A stretch of 49,328 bases of DNA from Desulfopila_A sp964446655 (GTDB lineage: Bacteria > Desulfobacterota > Desulfobulbia > Desulfobulbales > Desulfocapsaceae). The stretch is from contig CAYUPL010000024.1 in the NCBI GenBank assembly GCA_964446655.1, positions 1 through 49,328 on the forward strand, given 5' to 3'. Position numbers and translations under genes: made by a program. The stretch's first letter is position 1. Each line of letters starts with the position of its first letter. This document shows positions 1 to 9,916 of this stretch, piece after piece. The notes under the pieces were generated by a model, which saw only the letters and a program-made list of their open reading frames with translations, was not told the origin of the DNA and ran no database searches.

Positions 1-633
1 AGCTTTATAGACGTCATTATACCATTGTTCGTGGTTTTCGATCATGTATTTCTCGGAAATGTCTCCTCTGATTATCGCTCCCATGGCCTCGTTGGAGACC
101 GGGTTCAGAGCAGCCAGATAAATGTGACCAATGGCTCCGGCCGTGCCGATCACCATGAAAGCAGTGTGCAGCGGGAACATCCACAGCGGTGCGGCGGGAT
201 CAAGCCACATGAAGAGGCCTGTGACTATCAGAACCCCACCGGAGATAATCTGGATCAGGGAATTGACTTTTTCGCCACCGTTATAGAAGCCCTGTGGAGG
301 GATTTTCTTCTTGATTCCCAGAAATTTATAGGGAAAGGTCATCATGAATCCCACATCGTTTTTAGTGAAGGTAAAACATTCCTTAATCCAGGCAAGCATT
401 TCGGAAGGACGAATCAGCAGCGAGATCACAATAGCCGCCATCAGGAAAACTGCAGCAACCCGATGGACCACCATTGCTCCGGTGATTCCGCCGAAAAACG
501 GCGCCATCCATTCCAGTTCGGTGCTGTAGACCATGAAGCCGGTAATTGCCAGGACGATGAAACTGATGGCATATATCCAGTGGGTAACACGGACCGCCCC
601 ACTAAAGCGCTTAATCATTCTTGTTTTGCTCAT
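1..633 (-). CDS. fdnI: Formate dehydrogenase gamma subunit (cytochrome b), C-terminus off the window
   Basis: Membrane-anchoring diheme cytochrome b subunit of a respiratory formate dehydrogenase, passing electrons from the beta subunit to the quinone pool. The reverse strand is open from an ATG at 631-633 to the window edge (211 codons, no stop seen). It begins MSKTRMIKRFSGAVRVTHW, with the early His typical of this family, followed by hydrophobic segments around residues 20-38, 55-75, 130-155 and 165-185. Histidines in the segments reading VVHRVA and LHTAF are likely heme ligands. The start lies inside the 3' end of the beta-subunit gene (23-base overlap), and an AGGAGG-like site precedes it, so translation is probably coupled. 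The family is usually about 210-230 residues, so little is missing. The family call is firm; the exact quinone is not visible. Confidence 0.9.
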   Translation of the reverse strand, partial: MSKTRMIKRFSGAVRVTHWIYAISFIVLAITGFMVYSTELEWMAPFFGGITGAMVVHRVAAVFLMAAIVISLLIRPSEMLAWIKECFTFTKNDVGFMMTFPYKFLGIKKKIPPQGFYNGGEKVNSLIQIISGGVLIVTGLFMWLDPAAPLWMFPLHTAFMVIGTAGAIGHIYLAALNPVSNEAMGAIIRGDISEKYMIENHEQWYNDVYKA

Positions 634-1435
634 TGCTGTGCCCTCCTTCTTCCATTTTAGCGCTCGATTTTTGTGCAAAGGCGTTACTGCGTGAAACCAA
701 AAAGGCCAATGCAGTACCCGCGAGAGTTGCGCCAAGAAGCACCTTGCCGTAAGGCTGCACCACATCCTTCCATAATCCCAGGGTCCAGGGGAGTTCTGGG
801 TTAACCGGCAGATCATAATTTTCAGGATTGTCGGGGAGAACATAGATGACTCCCAGGCCGCCGAGTTCATCCCGGCCGTAGATCTGTGCCTTGGGATAAC
901 GCTGTTTTGCCTGTTCCAGACGACTATCGGCAAGTTTGGACATCTCTTCCCATGTTCCGTAAACAATGGCCTGCGGAACACAGGTCTTGGCACAGGCCGG
1001 GATTATGCCATTGGAGATACGGTCATAACAGAAGGTGCATTTATGCATTTTTTTGGTTGATTCATCGATCTTCGGTATGTCGAAGGGACATCCTTTGACG
1101 CAGTAGTCGCAGCCGATGCAATTTTCCGAAATCCAGCGGATCGCCCCGTTCTCTTCCTTGACCAGCGCTCCTTTAGGACAGGCCTTGACGCATCCGGGGT
1201 CGCCGCAATGCATGCAGGTTGTCTTGCGGAAATGCCATTCAAAACCGGTGGGTTTTTTCTCCTCATAGAACTTGATCATCGTCCAGCGGGTCGGCGACAG
1301 GTCGGTATGAGATTGATAACTCTCTGTAAAGTCGCCGATATCCCCTTCAAGCTGATTCCATCTCTTGCAGGCGACCTGGCAGCCCCTGCATGCGGTACAT
1401 CGTGTTATATCTATCAATCGTGCCATTCTGCTCAT
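611..1435 (-). CDS. fdnH: Formate dehydrogenase beta subunit (4Fe-4S ferredoxin-type)
   Basis: Electron-transfer subunit linking the molybdenum/tungsten catalytic subunit to the cytochrome b subunit. The 274 residues carry four cysteine groups: CTACRGCQVACK near residue 13, CMHCGDPGCVKACP, CIGCDYCVKGCP, and CTFCYDRI with a following CAKTC. That is the usual four-cluster set for FdnH/FdoH-type subunits. A single C-terminal hydrophobic helix (about residues 232-250) would anchor it to the membrane, facing the periplasm with the Tat-exported alpha subunit. Its ATG overlaps the alpha-subunit stop by four bases (ATGA), and its 3' end overlaps the gamma-subunit start, so the three genes form one coupled operon. 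Confidence 0.95.
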   Translation of the reverse strand: MSRMARLIDITRCTACRGCQVACKRWNQLEGDIGDFTESYQSHTDLSPTRWTMIKFYEEKKPTGFEWHFRKTTCMHCGDPGCVKACPKGALVKEENGAIRWISENCIGCDYCVKGCPFDIPKIDESTKKMHKCTFCYDRISNGIIPACAKTCVPQAIVYGTWEEMSKLADSRLEQAKQRYPKAQIYGRDELGGLGVIYVLPDNPENYDLPVNPELPWTLGLWKDVVQPYGKVLLGATLAGTALAFLVSRSNAFAQKSSAKMEEGGHSNEQNKND

Positions 1436-4434
1436 ATCGTCACCTTCCTTACATCAACCAGAAATGCTTTGAATTCAGGTATTGCGGTGTTGGCATCACC
1501 AACATGCGGGGTCAGATTGTTGGCTATTTCACCTTGTATCAAACCCTGATAACCAAAGTGCCAGGTAAGACCGACCTGATGGACGTCCTTGCCGTGCACC
1601 TTGAAAACATGGGAGCGTGGCGTGACCATGGCAACCGCTTTAGCTGTACCACGAGCGGATACCAGCTCCACTATTTCACCGTTCTTGATGCCTCGTTCCT
1701 TGGCCAGTTCCTCGCTCATTTCGACAAAGGAGGCGGGTATCAGTTCCGCCAGCCATGGCATATTGCGGCTGTAGGCGCCGGTATGAAAATGTTCGCAGAC
1801 ACGCCAGGTTGAACAGACGATGGGATATTTACTGATATCCCCTTTGATTTTTCCGCCTTCTTTTCCGATAAAATGGGCCGGATTATTCTGCCGTTTATTG
1901 AGAACGTTGTTGGTTGGGCTTTCCACCGGTTCATAATGTTCCGGCAATGGGCCGTCATTGAGTCCTTTTATGCCAAACAGTCTGCCTTCACGTTCCGTCA
2001 GCATGATGAACGGCTTGTCTCCCAGCGGATCGGAGGGGGGCATAGTGGGAACGAAATCAGGGACATCGTAGCCGGTCCATTTGCCGGCTGCTGCATCCCA
2101 CCAGATATATGCCCGGTCCTTGGACCAGGGCTTACCGGAGGGATCGGCCGAGGCGCGGTTGTAGATGATCCTGCGGTTGGCGGGCCAGGCGAATCCCCAG
2201 CCGGGATGCGCGCCCCAGCCACCGGGATCGTCAAGAACCCGGCTCTTAGTGCGGTTGCCCAATTCTTCGGTATACATTCCCGAATAAATCCAGTTGCCGC
2301 AGATGGTGGAACCGTCGTCTTTCAGTGCGGCGAAGATCGGAACCTGTTTACCTGTTGTCAGATCCTTACCGTTAATTTCCCGCATAACCGCATCTATGAA
2401 GTTGCCCTGGCTTGCAGCCGGATCGGGGTAATCCCACGTCATCGATTTGATCGGCAGGTCCTGGTCCGCGGTGCTGCCGGCATACAGAGCCTTGACCCTT
2501 TTGACCATGCGGTCGAGGATAAAGGATTCCTGACGGACATTGCCTGGTCCCTGGACTGCCTGGTACCGATATTGGATCAGGCGGCCACTGTGGGTGACGG
2601 TACCTTCCTTCTCCAGGAAAGTTGAGGTCGGCAGTAGAAAAACTTCGGTATTGATTTTCTCTGGGTCGGCCTCCGGTCGTTTCCAGAAGGCGCTGGTTTC
2701 GTTTTCGAACGGATCGCAGCAGACCAGCCAGTCCAGGTTTTCCATGGCCTTGGATTCGAGATTAGAATTGGGGCCGGCAACCACCGGATTCTGTCCCCAG
2801 ACGAACAGTCCCTTGATGCCCTCGTCTGTTGCAAGATCTTCAAAAAGAGCTATGTGTGAATAGTTTTTTCCTTTTTCCGCCTTGGGCAGGTAATCATAGG
2901 CGAAGTCGTTATCGACGGTTGCTGCATCGCCGTACCAGGCTTTGAGCAGGCTGGCGACGAACTTGGGACGGTTGCTCCAATAGGAGGGTGCCGCCGGGGT
3001 GGTGGCGTTGTAGTCGGCCAACGTCGGCCATGCCGTGGTCGGCGCCGGCATATATCCGGGCAGGAGATGAAACAGCAGGGCCATATCGGTGGATCCCTGG
3101 ACGTTGGAATGACCACGCAGGGCATTGACGCCGCCGCCCGGAAGTCCCATATTGCCAAGGAGTAACTGAATTATGGCCATACTGCGCACATTCTGCGATC
3201 CGGAAGTAAACTGGGTCTGTCCCATGGCGTAGAGAATTGATCCCGCCTTGCCTTTCTCTCCCGTTGAGGTGAACAGTTCATATACTTCAGTAAGCTTGTC
3301 TTTGGGTGCTCCCGCGGTTTCCGAGACCATATCGATGGTATAGCGGGAATAATGTTTTTTCATGAGCTGGAAGACGCAGCGGGGATGCTGCAGGCTCAGA
3401 TCCTTGAGAACCTGGCCCTCGGCGTCACGCTCGTAATCCCAGTTGGCTTTGCTGTAGGATCTGTTTTCTTCATTGTAGCCGTCGAACAGACCGGTAGCCT
3501 CATCAAAGCTGAATCCGTCTTTGATGATGGAGGCGCCATTGGTGTAACTTTGGACATACTCCTTGAGATAGCGTTCATTCTCAATGATATAGTTGATCAT
3601 GCCGCCCCAGAAGGCGATGTTCGAACCACTGCGGATCGGGCAGTAGAGGTCCGAACGCGCCGCTGTTCTGGTGAAGCGCGGATCAACGCAGATGATTTTG
3701 GCGCCGCGGTTGTCGCGGGCCTGTTGTAACCATGCAAAGGATACCGGATGATTTTCCGCTGCGTTGCTGCCGCAGATCAGGGCAACGTCGGTGTTTTTGA
3801 AATCAGTCCAGTGATTTGTCATTGCTCCTCGTCCAAATGTGGCGCCCAGACCGGCGACCGTGGAGCTGTGTCAGATCCTTGCCTGGTGTTCGACATAGGT
3901 CGCCCCCAGGCTGCGCATGAATTTAACGATAAGGTAGAGGTCTTCGTTGTTGAGGACGGAAGCGCCGAGGCTGCCGATGCCTGGATTGCGGTTGACGGTC
4001 ATGCCGTCTTCCCGGGCGACAAGATATTTGTCTCTGGTCTGCTTGACGCGGGAACCTATGGTATTGATGATCCAGTCCCAGGACTTTACCTCCCAGGTGC
4101 TTGACCCAGGTGCCCGGTACATGGGATTGGTGATGCGTTGATCATTCTGATGGGTTTGCTGTACAGCGGCTCCTTTGGAGCAGTTGGAACCACGATTGCT
4201 TGGGTTGTCCGGATCGCCTTCAGTGTTGACAAGTTTTCCATCAACTACCTGGGCGATGACGCCGCAGCCGCCGGAACAGAAGCAGCAGACCGAGGGATAC
4301 TCCTTGGCCGTTGAAGTCCTCAACGGCACGGTGGCTGCTGAAGCTTCAGATAAGTCGAATCCGAGGCTGCCGGCAACGGCTGCTGTTGTGCCGGCTCCCG
4401 CCAGCTTGAAAAAGTTTCTTCTTGACAGTCTCAT
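1432..4434 (-). CDS. fdnG: Formate dehydrogenase alpha subunit, selenocysteine-containing
   Basis: Catalytic Mo/W-bis-MGD subunit oxidising formate to CO2. A naive reading splits it at a TGA (3871-3873). Reading through gives HQARI-U-HSSTVAGLGATFGRG, the active-site region of selenocysteine formate dehydrogenases, so the gene is one 1000-residue protein with Sec188. Just 3' of the UGA, the mRNA can form a hairpin whose loop GGUCU starts 18 bases after the codon, the same spacing and loop as the E. coli fdhF SECIS. The N-terminus has a Tat signal (SRRNFFK, then a hydrophobic stretch ending ASA), followed by a 4Fe-4S motif (CCFCSGGC ... CSKG). The molybdopterin oxidoreductase and dinucleotide-binding domains fill the rest. 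AAGGAG precedes the ATG. It is the first gene of the alpha-beta-gamma operon. Confidence 0.96.
3833..3873 (-). promoter_or_regulatory. Sec UGA codon and bacterial SECIS hairpin of fdnG
   Basis: The UGA (3871-3873) is followed by 18 bases and then the loop GGUCU (3848-3852). The loop is flanked by GUCGCC and GGGCGCC, which pair with one bulge. Loop sequence and distance match the known bacterial SECIS pattern read by SelB. The pairing was worked out by eye, not by energy calculation. Confidence 0.8.
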
Positions 4435-4742
4435 GGTTGCTGATTCTCCTTTTTCTTGTCAATCTCTGATGAGATGAGGACCTGGACTTTCTGTTGGGAA
4501 AAGAATGTCGTACAGTACTCATCCCTGTTTCGCAAGTAGATGTGTGACGACGGCTCTTGAGCAATCGTCGCATATCCCTTGGTGATACTGCGCCCCTGGT
4601 GCCGTTATCCTCAGAAAGAAAAAGAGGAACCGGCCGAGGAAGCGCTGTTTTATGTAAATTTGCTGCAAATGGGAAATGACACTACTAATTAGGAGCACTA
4701 TACGGAATTTGCGGCTAAGTGGAAATCAGACAACAACCTTTA

Positions 4743-4829
4743 TTTGCATAGGCAAAAGACGCATTCGGAAGTAGGTCTAAATCCGGTTTTGCTGTAAGCA
4801 ACGAGCTTACCTGAGAGGGGCCTCCCAGG
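4743..4829. ncRNA. Candidate structured RNA / attenuator between fdnG and the hybrid kinase
   Basis: Within 87 bases there are several self-complementary blocks. GCAAAA (4752-4757) can pair with TTTTGC (4787-4792), enclosing CGGA/TCCG. The same GCAAA can instead pair with TTTGC (4743-4747) across a 4-base loop. Next come GTAAGC/GCTTAC (4794-4810, 5-base loop) and CCTG-GAG/CTC-CAGG (4810-4829). Competing pairings are typical of leader regulators, but no known riboswitch family was recognised and no U-run follows. It lies about 230 bases upstream of the kinase and about 310 upstream of fdnG, which are divergent, so the relevant strand is unknown. Confidence 0.35.
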
Positions 4830-5059
4830 TGTCTGTCAAGAAATGGCTTTTGTGCGAAATCGAGGCGTTCGGCAAATTTAACCCAAGGCATAGATTCCTG
4901 TTCAGCTGATCGTTGGAATGGCGGTAGAGGCGGATAAATGGTTTTATCAAGATACTATGGGCGTAGGTATCTCTCGCGAAAGGAAAAATATCCTGGAGAA
5001 AATACTAAAAAAAAGATAAGTTCTTGCAAACAAATAAAATATGGGAGAGTTGTATACAC

Positions 5060-7634
5060 ATGTCGGGCCGGACCAACAAAAGAGCTATCTATCAACCGGA
5101 TCTGCAACAATGCCGGGACATCCTCGACAATGCCCCCATTGGTATTTTCGTTTCTACCTGCGAAGGACGTTTTGTCAGTGCCAACCTGGCTCTGGCCCGA
5201 ATATACGGCTATGCCTCCGTGGAGGAGTTATTGGCCGCAATCACCGATATTGCCACACAGATTTACGTTGATCCCAGTGATCGGGGCGCCTTCAGCCGTC
5301 AACTGGAAGAGCATGGTGAACTGGTCAGCCATCAATGCCGCCAGCGCCGCAGGGATGGCTCCGTCTTTTGGGCCTCGGAGTATGCCCGTGTCATTCGTGG
5401 TCCGGATGGGGAAACAACCTATTACCAGGGTTTCACAACGGATATTTCCGAACAGAAACTGGTGGAGGAGGCGTTGGAGAGCAGGGTTGTGGTGCTCACC
5501 AAGCCTTTGGGAAGCCTTGAGGAGGTCACCATCGAAGATCTGTTTGCCGTTGAAGATCTCCAAAAACTGCAGGACCGGTTTGCCGAGGCAACCGGAGTGG
5601 CATCCATTATTACCCATACCGATGGCAGACCCGTCACCAGGCCAAGCAACTTCTGCCGACTCTGTCATGAAATCATACGTACGAGTGAGATAGGCCGGGC
5701 CAATTGTTTTCATTCCGATGCCGTTATCGGTCGAGCCTGTGTCGATGGACCGACGGTACAGACATGCCTGAGCGGAGGGTTGTGGGATGCCGGAGCCGGC
5801 ATCACCGTTGGTGGACGACATATTGCCAACTGGCTGATTGGCCAGGTGCGGGACGAAACTCAGTCGGAAGAGAACATTCGTCTCTACGCCGAAAAAATCG
5901 GTGTAAATACGGAGGAGGCTGTTGCGGCCTATAATGAAGTACCATCAATGTCGCGTCAGCATTTTGAAAAGATTGCCCGGATGCTTTTCACCCTGGCAAG
6001 CCAGCTGTCCTCCACTGCGTATCAGAATGTGCAGCAGGCCCGTTTTATCAGCGAGCACAAGCAGGTGGAAGAAGCCCTGCAGAAAAACGAAAGTAAACTG
6101 GCAGAATATGCCACGCAGATGGAGCAGTTCAGCCTCTCTGCCGCGTCCATGATATCCATAAAGGATGAAAAAATTCTTTTCGCCGGGATCAGCCAGGTGA
6201 TTGTTGAACATTCCGATTTCAAACGTGTCTTGATCTCACTCTTTAAAGACCATGCTCCTTATCGAGATATCATCGGCCACGGTGGGCTTNNNNNNNNNNN
6301 NNNNNNNNNNNNNNNNNNNNNNNNNNNNNNNNNNNNNNNNNNNNNNNNNNNNNNNNNNNNNNNNNNNNNNNNNNNNNNNNNNNNNNNNNCCTACTCTGGA
6401 AACTGTCCGGCCTCTGGAGATTTTTGCCGGTATGATTGCTCAGATAATTGCTTTGCAGCGTGAACAGGCCAACCGGGAGCGGCTCGAAGAGCAGCTCAGG
6501 ATGGCCCATAAAATGGAATCGGTGGGGCGGTTGGCTGGAGGGATTGCCCATGATTTTAATAATATGCTTGGAGTCATACTCGGCTATACCGAGATGACCC
6601 TGGACGAAGTAGATGAGCATGAGCCGATGTATGCTGCTCTACGAGGCATTCAGCAGGCAGCAGAGCGTTCCGCCGAGCTGACCAGGCAACTGCTGGCTTT
6701 CGCGCGCAAGCAGACCATTGCCCCCAAAGTACTCGATCTTAACGAAACCCTGGAGAGCATGCTCAGTATGCTGCGCCGGCTCATTGGTGAAAATATTGAT
6801 CTGGCCTGGCTGCCGGGTAAGAACCTGGGGCAGATCAAAATGGATCCCACCCAGATTGACCAGATAGCGGTAAACCTCTGTGTCAATGCCCGTGATGCCG
6901 TCAATCGTGGTTCGGGTAAAGTGACCATAGAAACGGGGAACGTTGTTCTTGATAAGGAGTATTGCAGCAAAAATGTCGGTGCGGTACCCGGGGAGTATGT
7001 GCGGCTGGTCGTCAGAGATAATGGTTGCGGCATGGACCCCGCCACAATTACGCATCTGTTCGAGCCTTTTTTCACCACCAAAAAAATGGGTGAAGGAACA
7101 GGTCTTGGTTTAGCCACGGTCTATGGGATTGTGAAGCAGAATGAGGGTTTTATCAATGTCGAGAGCAAGTTGGGAGGTGGAACAACCTTCAGAGTGTATT
7201 TTCCCAGGCATTTTGCAACTCTTGAACGACAGGTCGAGCCGGCGAGTGCGGCACCAATGGAGCAGGAACATGAGACCATCCTTCTCGTTGAAGACGAGTC
7301 CATGATATTGGAAATGACCAAAAGGATGCTGCAGGGGCAGGGGTATACGGTCCTGAGTGCGGCAACTCCCGGAGAAGCCATTCGTGTTGCGGAACACTAC
7401 AGCGGCAAAATTGGTCTGCTGATAACAGACGTCGTCATGCCGGAGATGAACGGCCGCGACCTGGCAGCAAACATCTTGACGCTCTTTCCCGGCATCAAAC
7501 GCCTGTTCATGTCCGGCTATACCGCTGATGTTATTGCCTGTCACGGTGTACTTGACGAGGGTGTCTTTTTTATCCAGAAGCCATTTAGTAGAAACGAACT
7601 TTTGGACCAGGTCCGGATCGTGTTGGAGCAATGA
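5060..7634 (+). CDS. Hybrid sensor histidine kinase with PAS and PocR domains (interrupted by assembly gap)
   Basis: The start is ATG at 5060, preceded by GGGAGAG at 10 bases; an upstream TTG is less likely. Before the gap (6290-6389) the protein has a PAS domain (about residues 15-140, ending TTDISEQ) and a Cys-rich PocR-type ligand-binding domain (about 160-310, with NFCRLC and ANCFHSD), then a coiled segment. After the gap the frame changes, which only means the 100-N run is a placeholder of unknown length. That part has a HisKA H-box (GGIAHDFNN), an ATPase domain (N-box NLCVNARDAV, DNGCGMD, GEGTGLGL) and a receiver domain (VEDES, phosphoacceptor D in LLITDVVMPEM, K in IQKPFS). No membrane segment is visible, so it is probably cytosolic. 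It is divergent from the formate dehydrogenase operon, but regulation of that operon is only a guess. Confidence 0.85.
6290..6389. other. Assembly gap (100 N) inside hybrid kinase
   Basis: A run of exactly 100 N, the usual placeholder for a gap of unknown size. The coding frame before and after it differs, so the true gap is not 100 bases if the gene is intact. Confidence 0.98.
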
Positions 7635-7718
7635 AGGTCATGCAATTTCCAGGCTATGACGTGACGGTGGCCTATGGCAGAAAACCGCAGCCCTGGCTCA
7701 TTGCTGTTACTGAGAGGT

Positions 7719-7763
7719 AAAAAATACCCGGACGAACGGAGATGGTCTTCGAGTTCATCCGGG
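7719..7763 (-). terminator. Rho-independent terminator of the acyl-CoA synthetase gene
   Basis: On the minus strand an 11-base stem (7753-7763 with 7727-7737, one G-U pair, core CCCGGA/TCCGGG) is followed by TATTTTTT (7726-7719). It sits about 57 bases past the stop of the minus-strand synthetase gene and also separates it from the converging kinase. Confidence 0.75.
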
Positions 7764-7819
7764 CACATTGAGGGAAACGGTTGCCGCTTCTCCTGTTCTG
7801 CAATGTTCATGCGAGAGCG

Positions 7820-9421
7820 TTAGCGGGCCGTGTCATAGGCTGAATTGATCTGCTCCTCGTAATGTTGAACCACCTTTCTCCTTTTCAGTTTCAGCGTCTG
7901 GGTGAGCATGCCGTTGTCAACACTGAACTGCTCTTTCACCAGGATAAAGTTTTTCGGTATTTCATAACCGCCGAATTTTCCTTTGAGGCTGCTGGTGATA
8001 GATTCACTGATCATGACCTGAGCTTCCTGAAGAGCGACCAGCTCATCCGGTGTTTCGGCCGGCAGACCTCTGTGTTTGGCCCAGGACGCCAGCTTGTCGA
8101 AGTTCGGCACGATGAGACAGACGTTATAACTGCGTCCTTCACCGTAAATCAGCACATTTTCGACCCAGGGGGACATCTGGATTTCCTCTTCCAGCGAGAC
8201 CGGAAAGACGTATTTACCGTTTTCCAGTTTGTATTGTTCCTTGATCCGACCGGTGATAAAGAGAAAACCATCATCATCGACGTAGCCCAGGTCTCCCGTA
8301 CGAAAACCGCCATCCTCAGTCATTACCGCTCTGGTGGCTGCCGGTTTGTTATGGTAGCCCTGCATGACGTTGGGGCCATAGACGATAACCTCGCCTTCGG
8401 TCTGGTCTTCACCGGTCATGCCACGGTCAATGGTTACCCGTACTTTGTCGATGGGGCGGCCGACACTGCCTGGTTTGTTTGCTATCCGGTTATTCATGGT
8501 AACGGCCGGGCTGGTTTCGGTGAGTCCATATGCATCAAATACCGGCAGGCCGATGTCGGTAAAAAACTGAGCGACTTCAATATTCATCATGGCACTGGCG
8601 GTCAGGGCCGCCTGCAGACGACCGCCGAATCGTTGCCTGATTTTACTGAAAACAACCTTGTCGGCCAGTCTATATTTCAGTTTCGGTAGAAATGAGGTTT
8701 TGCCCTGCTTCGAGAGTTCCCGCAGCTCGGCAGCACTGTCAATCCCCATGGTGAACAGTTTGAGAGCCAGGCCGCCGGTTTCGTTCATTTTGGTCCACAA
8801 GCCGTCATAAATTTTATTAAAGACCCGGGGGACGGCAATAAGAAAGGTTGGGGCAACCTTGGCCATATCGTCCCCAATGGTGGTGGCATCACGCACGAAA
8901 CCGATGGAAGCACCGCTATTGATAAAATTATACAACTCCGCAGTCTGGCCATAGGAGTGGGCCCAGGGCAGTATGGAGAGACTGCGGCTCTCATGAGTAA
9001 TTTCAGGGAACATGCCGCCGCCGGCAATAACATTACTGGTGAAATTGCCATGGGAAAGCAGCACGCCCTTGGGNNNNNNNNNNNNNNNNNNNNNNNNNNN
9101 NNNNNNNNNNNNNNNNNNNNNNNNNNNNNNNNNNNNNNNNNNNNNNNNNNNNNNNNNNNNNNNNNNNNNNNNNGTTGCAAAAGCAGCGACGGCCCACTCC
9201 GTCCGGTTGTTGGCAATGACCCCGACGGCATCACCTTCCTTGACGCCCAGTTCAGCCAGGCCGGCGCGGAGATCATCAATGCGTTTCCCTACTTCCGCAT
9301 AGGTAACCCATGAAAACGCCCCGTCCTGGTCGGCAGTGCCGAACATTACACGATCCGCATGGCGTGCCAGACTAGATTCAAACAGTTCAACAAGATTATC
9401 CGGTTTGTCATAGGTATACAT
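7820..9421 (-). CDS. Long-chain acyl-CoA synthetase (AMP-forming), with assembly gap
   Basis: Activates a fatty acid to acyl-AMP and then acyl-CoA. The first in-frame ATG (9430) has its Shine-Dalgarno immediately adjacent. The next one, at 9421, is preceded by GGAGGG at 9 bases and is chosen. Visible family blocks: FSWVTYAEV near the N-terminus, PKGVLLSHGNF (end of the P-loop motif) just after the gap, DAYGLTETSP, the adenylate-binding TGDLGYVDDDGFLFITGR, and the C-terminal lysine region IPKNFI. About 80 residues lie before the gap. The long-chain family is usually about 590-610 residues and only about 500 are visible, so the gap (9074-9173) probably hides more than 100 bases. The gene stands alone with its own terminator. 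Substrate chain length cannot be told from sequence. Confidence 0.88.
   Translation of the reverse strand: MYTYDKPDNLVELFESSLARHADRVMFGTADQDGAFSWVTYAEVGKRIDDLRAGLAELGVKEGDAVGVIANNRTEWAVAAFAXXXXXXXXXXXXXXXXXXXXXXXXXXXXXXXXXXPKGVLLSHGNFTSNVIAGGGMFPEITHESRSLSILPWAHSYGQTAELYNFINSGASIGFVRDATTIGDDMAKVAPTFLIAVPRVFNKIYDGLWTKMNETGGLALKLFTMGIDSAAELRELSKQGKTSFLPKLKYRLADKVVFSKIRQRFGGRLQAALTASAMMNIEVAQFFTDIGLPVFDAYGLTETSPAVTMNNRIANKPGSVGRPIDKVRVTIDRGMTGEDQTEGEVIVYGPNVMQGYHNKPAATRAVMTEDGGFRTGDLGYVDDDGFLFITGRIKEQYKLENGKYVFPVSLEEEIQMSPWVENVLIYGEGRSYNVCLIVPNFDKLASWAKHRGLPAETPDELVALQEAQVMISESITSSLKGKFGGYEIPKNFILVKEQFSVDNGMLTQTLKLKRRKVVQHYEEQINSAYDTAR
9074..9173. other. Assembly gap (100 N) inside acyl-CoA synthetase
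   Basis: Run of exactly 100 N in the region that should encode the adenylation P-loop. The frame stays open across the placeholder only by chance or because the gap is 3n+1. Confidence 0.98.
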
Positions 9422-9721
9422 TGAGCACATCCCTCCATCGAAATATTGATAATGATTCGCCCCCGCAACTGAATCGTGCCCGGTTGGGTATCCCTCCTCC
9501 GTGGGATAACCTTATCTCAGGAACATGAGTCTCTCTTCCCTGTGATCGATACGATTTTTCAACAACATATCATTACTTGCGGTTCCTTTCAACATATTTA
9601 ACGTTATCGTACGCGTAAACTTCGAGAAATTGTTCTCAATTTCCACGAAAAATATTTGTTTTCAGTATGATGCAGGTGTTTATGTAAGAGGAAGGAGTTA
9701 ATGGAGGGACAATGACAGCAG
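9422..9721. other. Spacer upstream of the acyl-CoA synthetase
   Basis: About 300 bases holding the Shine-Dalgarno (9431-9436) of the minus-strand synthetase and, presumably, its promoter. I see no further gene. A plausible Shine-Dalgarno at 9691-9697 precedes a 4-codon open frame only. Confidence 0.4.
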
Positions 9722-9874
9722 GGCAATAATCCGGACGGAGCGGCGAGGCCTTTGCAGTCTCTCTGGCACAGCGGAGAAGAACTCCTCAAGGAGATCGAGA
9801 TAGCCGTGGTTCATGAAATTGCCCATTTTGTCGGATACGGCGACGACAATCCGGCGGCTTGGGGGAAAGGTTGA
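9722..9874 (+). pseudogene. C-terminal remnant of a zincin-like metallopeptidase
   Basis: The frame reads ...RPLQSLWHSGEELLKEIEI and AVVHEIAHFVGYGDDNPAAW, ending at TGA 9872-9874. HEIAH (9812-9826) is the HExxH zinc site, and the surrounding sequence matches the end of the small minimal-metallopeptidase (PF06262-type) family of about 110-130 residues. Only about 45 residues are present. A stop lies just upstream in frame, and no start codon or N-terminal half is found in any frame of the preceding 120 bases. It is therefore read as a truncated, dead copy. It ends next to a copy of the short repeat at 9899-9916. Confidence 0.6.
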
Positions 9875-9898
9875 GGTCAGCTGATTTTACCACAGCTG

Positions 9899-9916
9899 AT
9901 GAGACATTCGGGTTAG
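9899..9916 (+). repeat. Short dispersed repeat, copy A
   Basis: ATGAGACATTCGGGTTAG. Related to the copies at 17202, 29724 and 45134. On the minus strand its TAA is the stop codon of the coiled-coil gene (9913-10269). The 15 bases 9906-9920 are identical to 45140-45154. Confidence 0.5.

Noticed and set aside
25..660. 211-codon plus-strand ORF at the window start
   Set aside because: Antisense to the formate dehydrogenase cytochrome b gene, which has heme ligands, membrane helices and operon context.
6390..6463. Continuation of the kinase N-terminal frame past the gap to a stop at 6463
   Set aside because: Artefact of the 100-N placeholder. The family sequence resumes in another frame.
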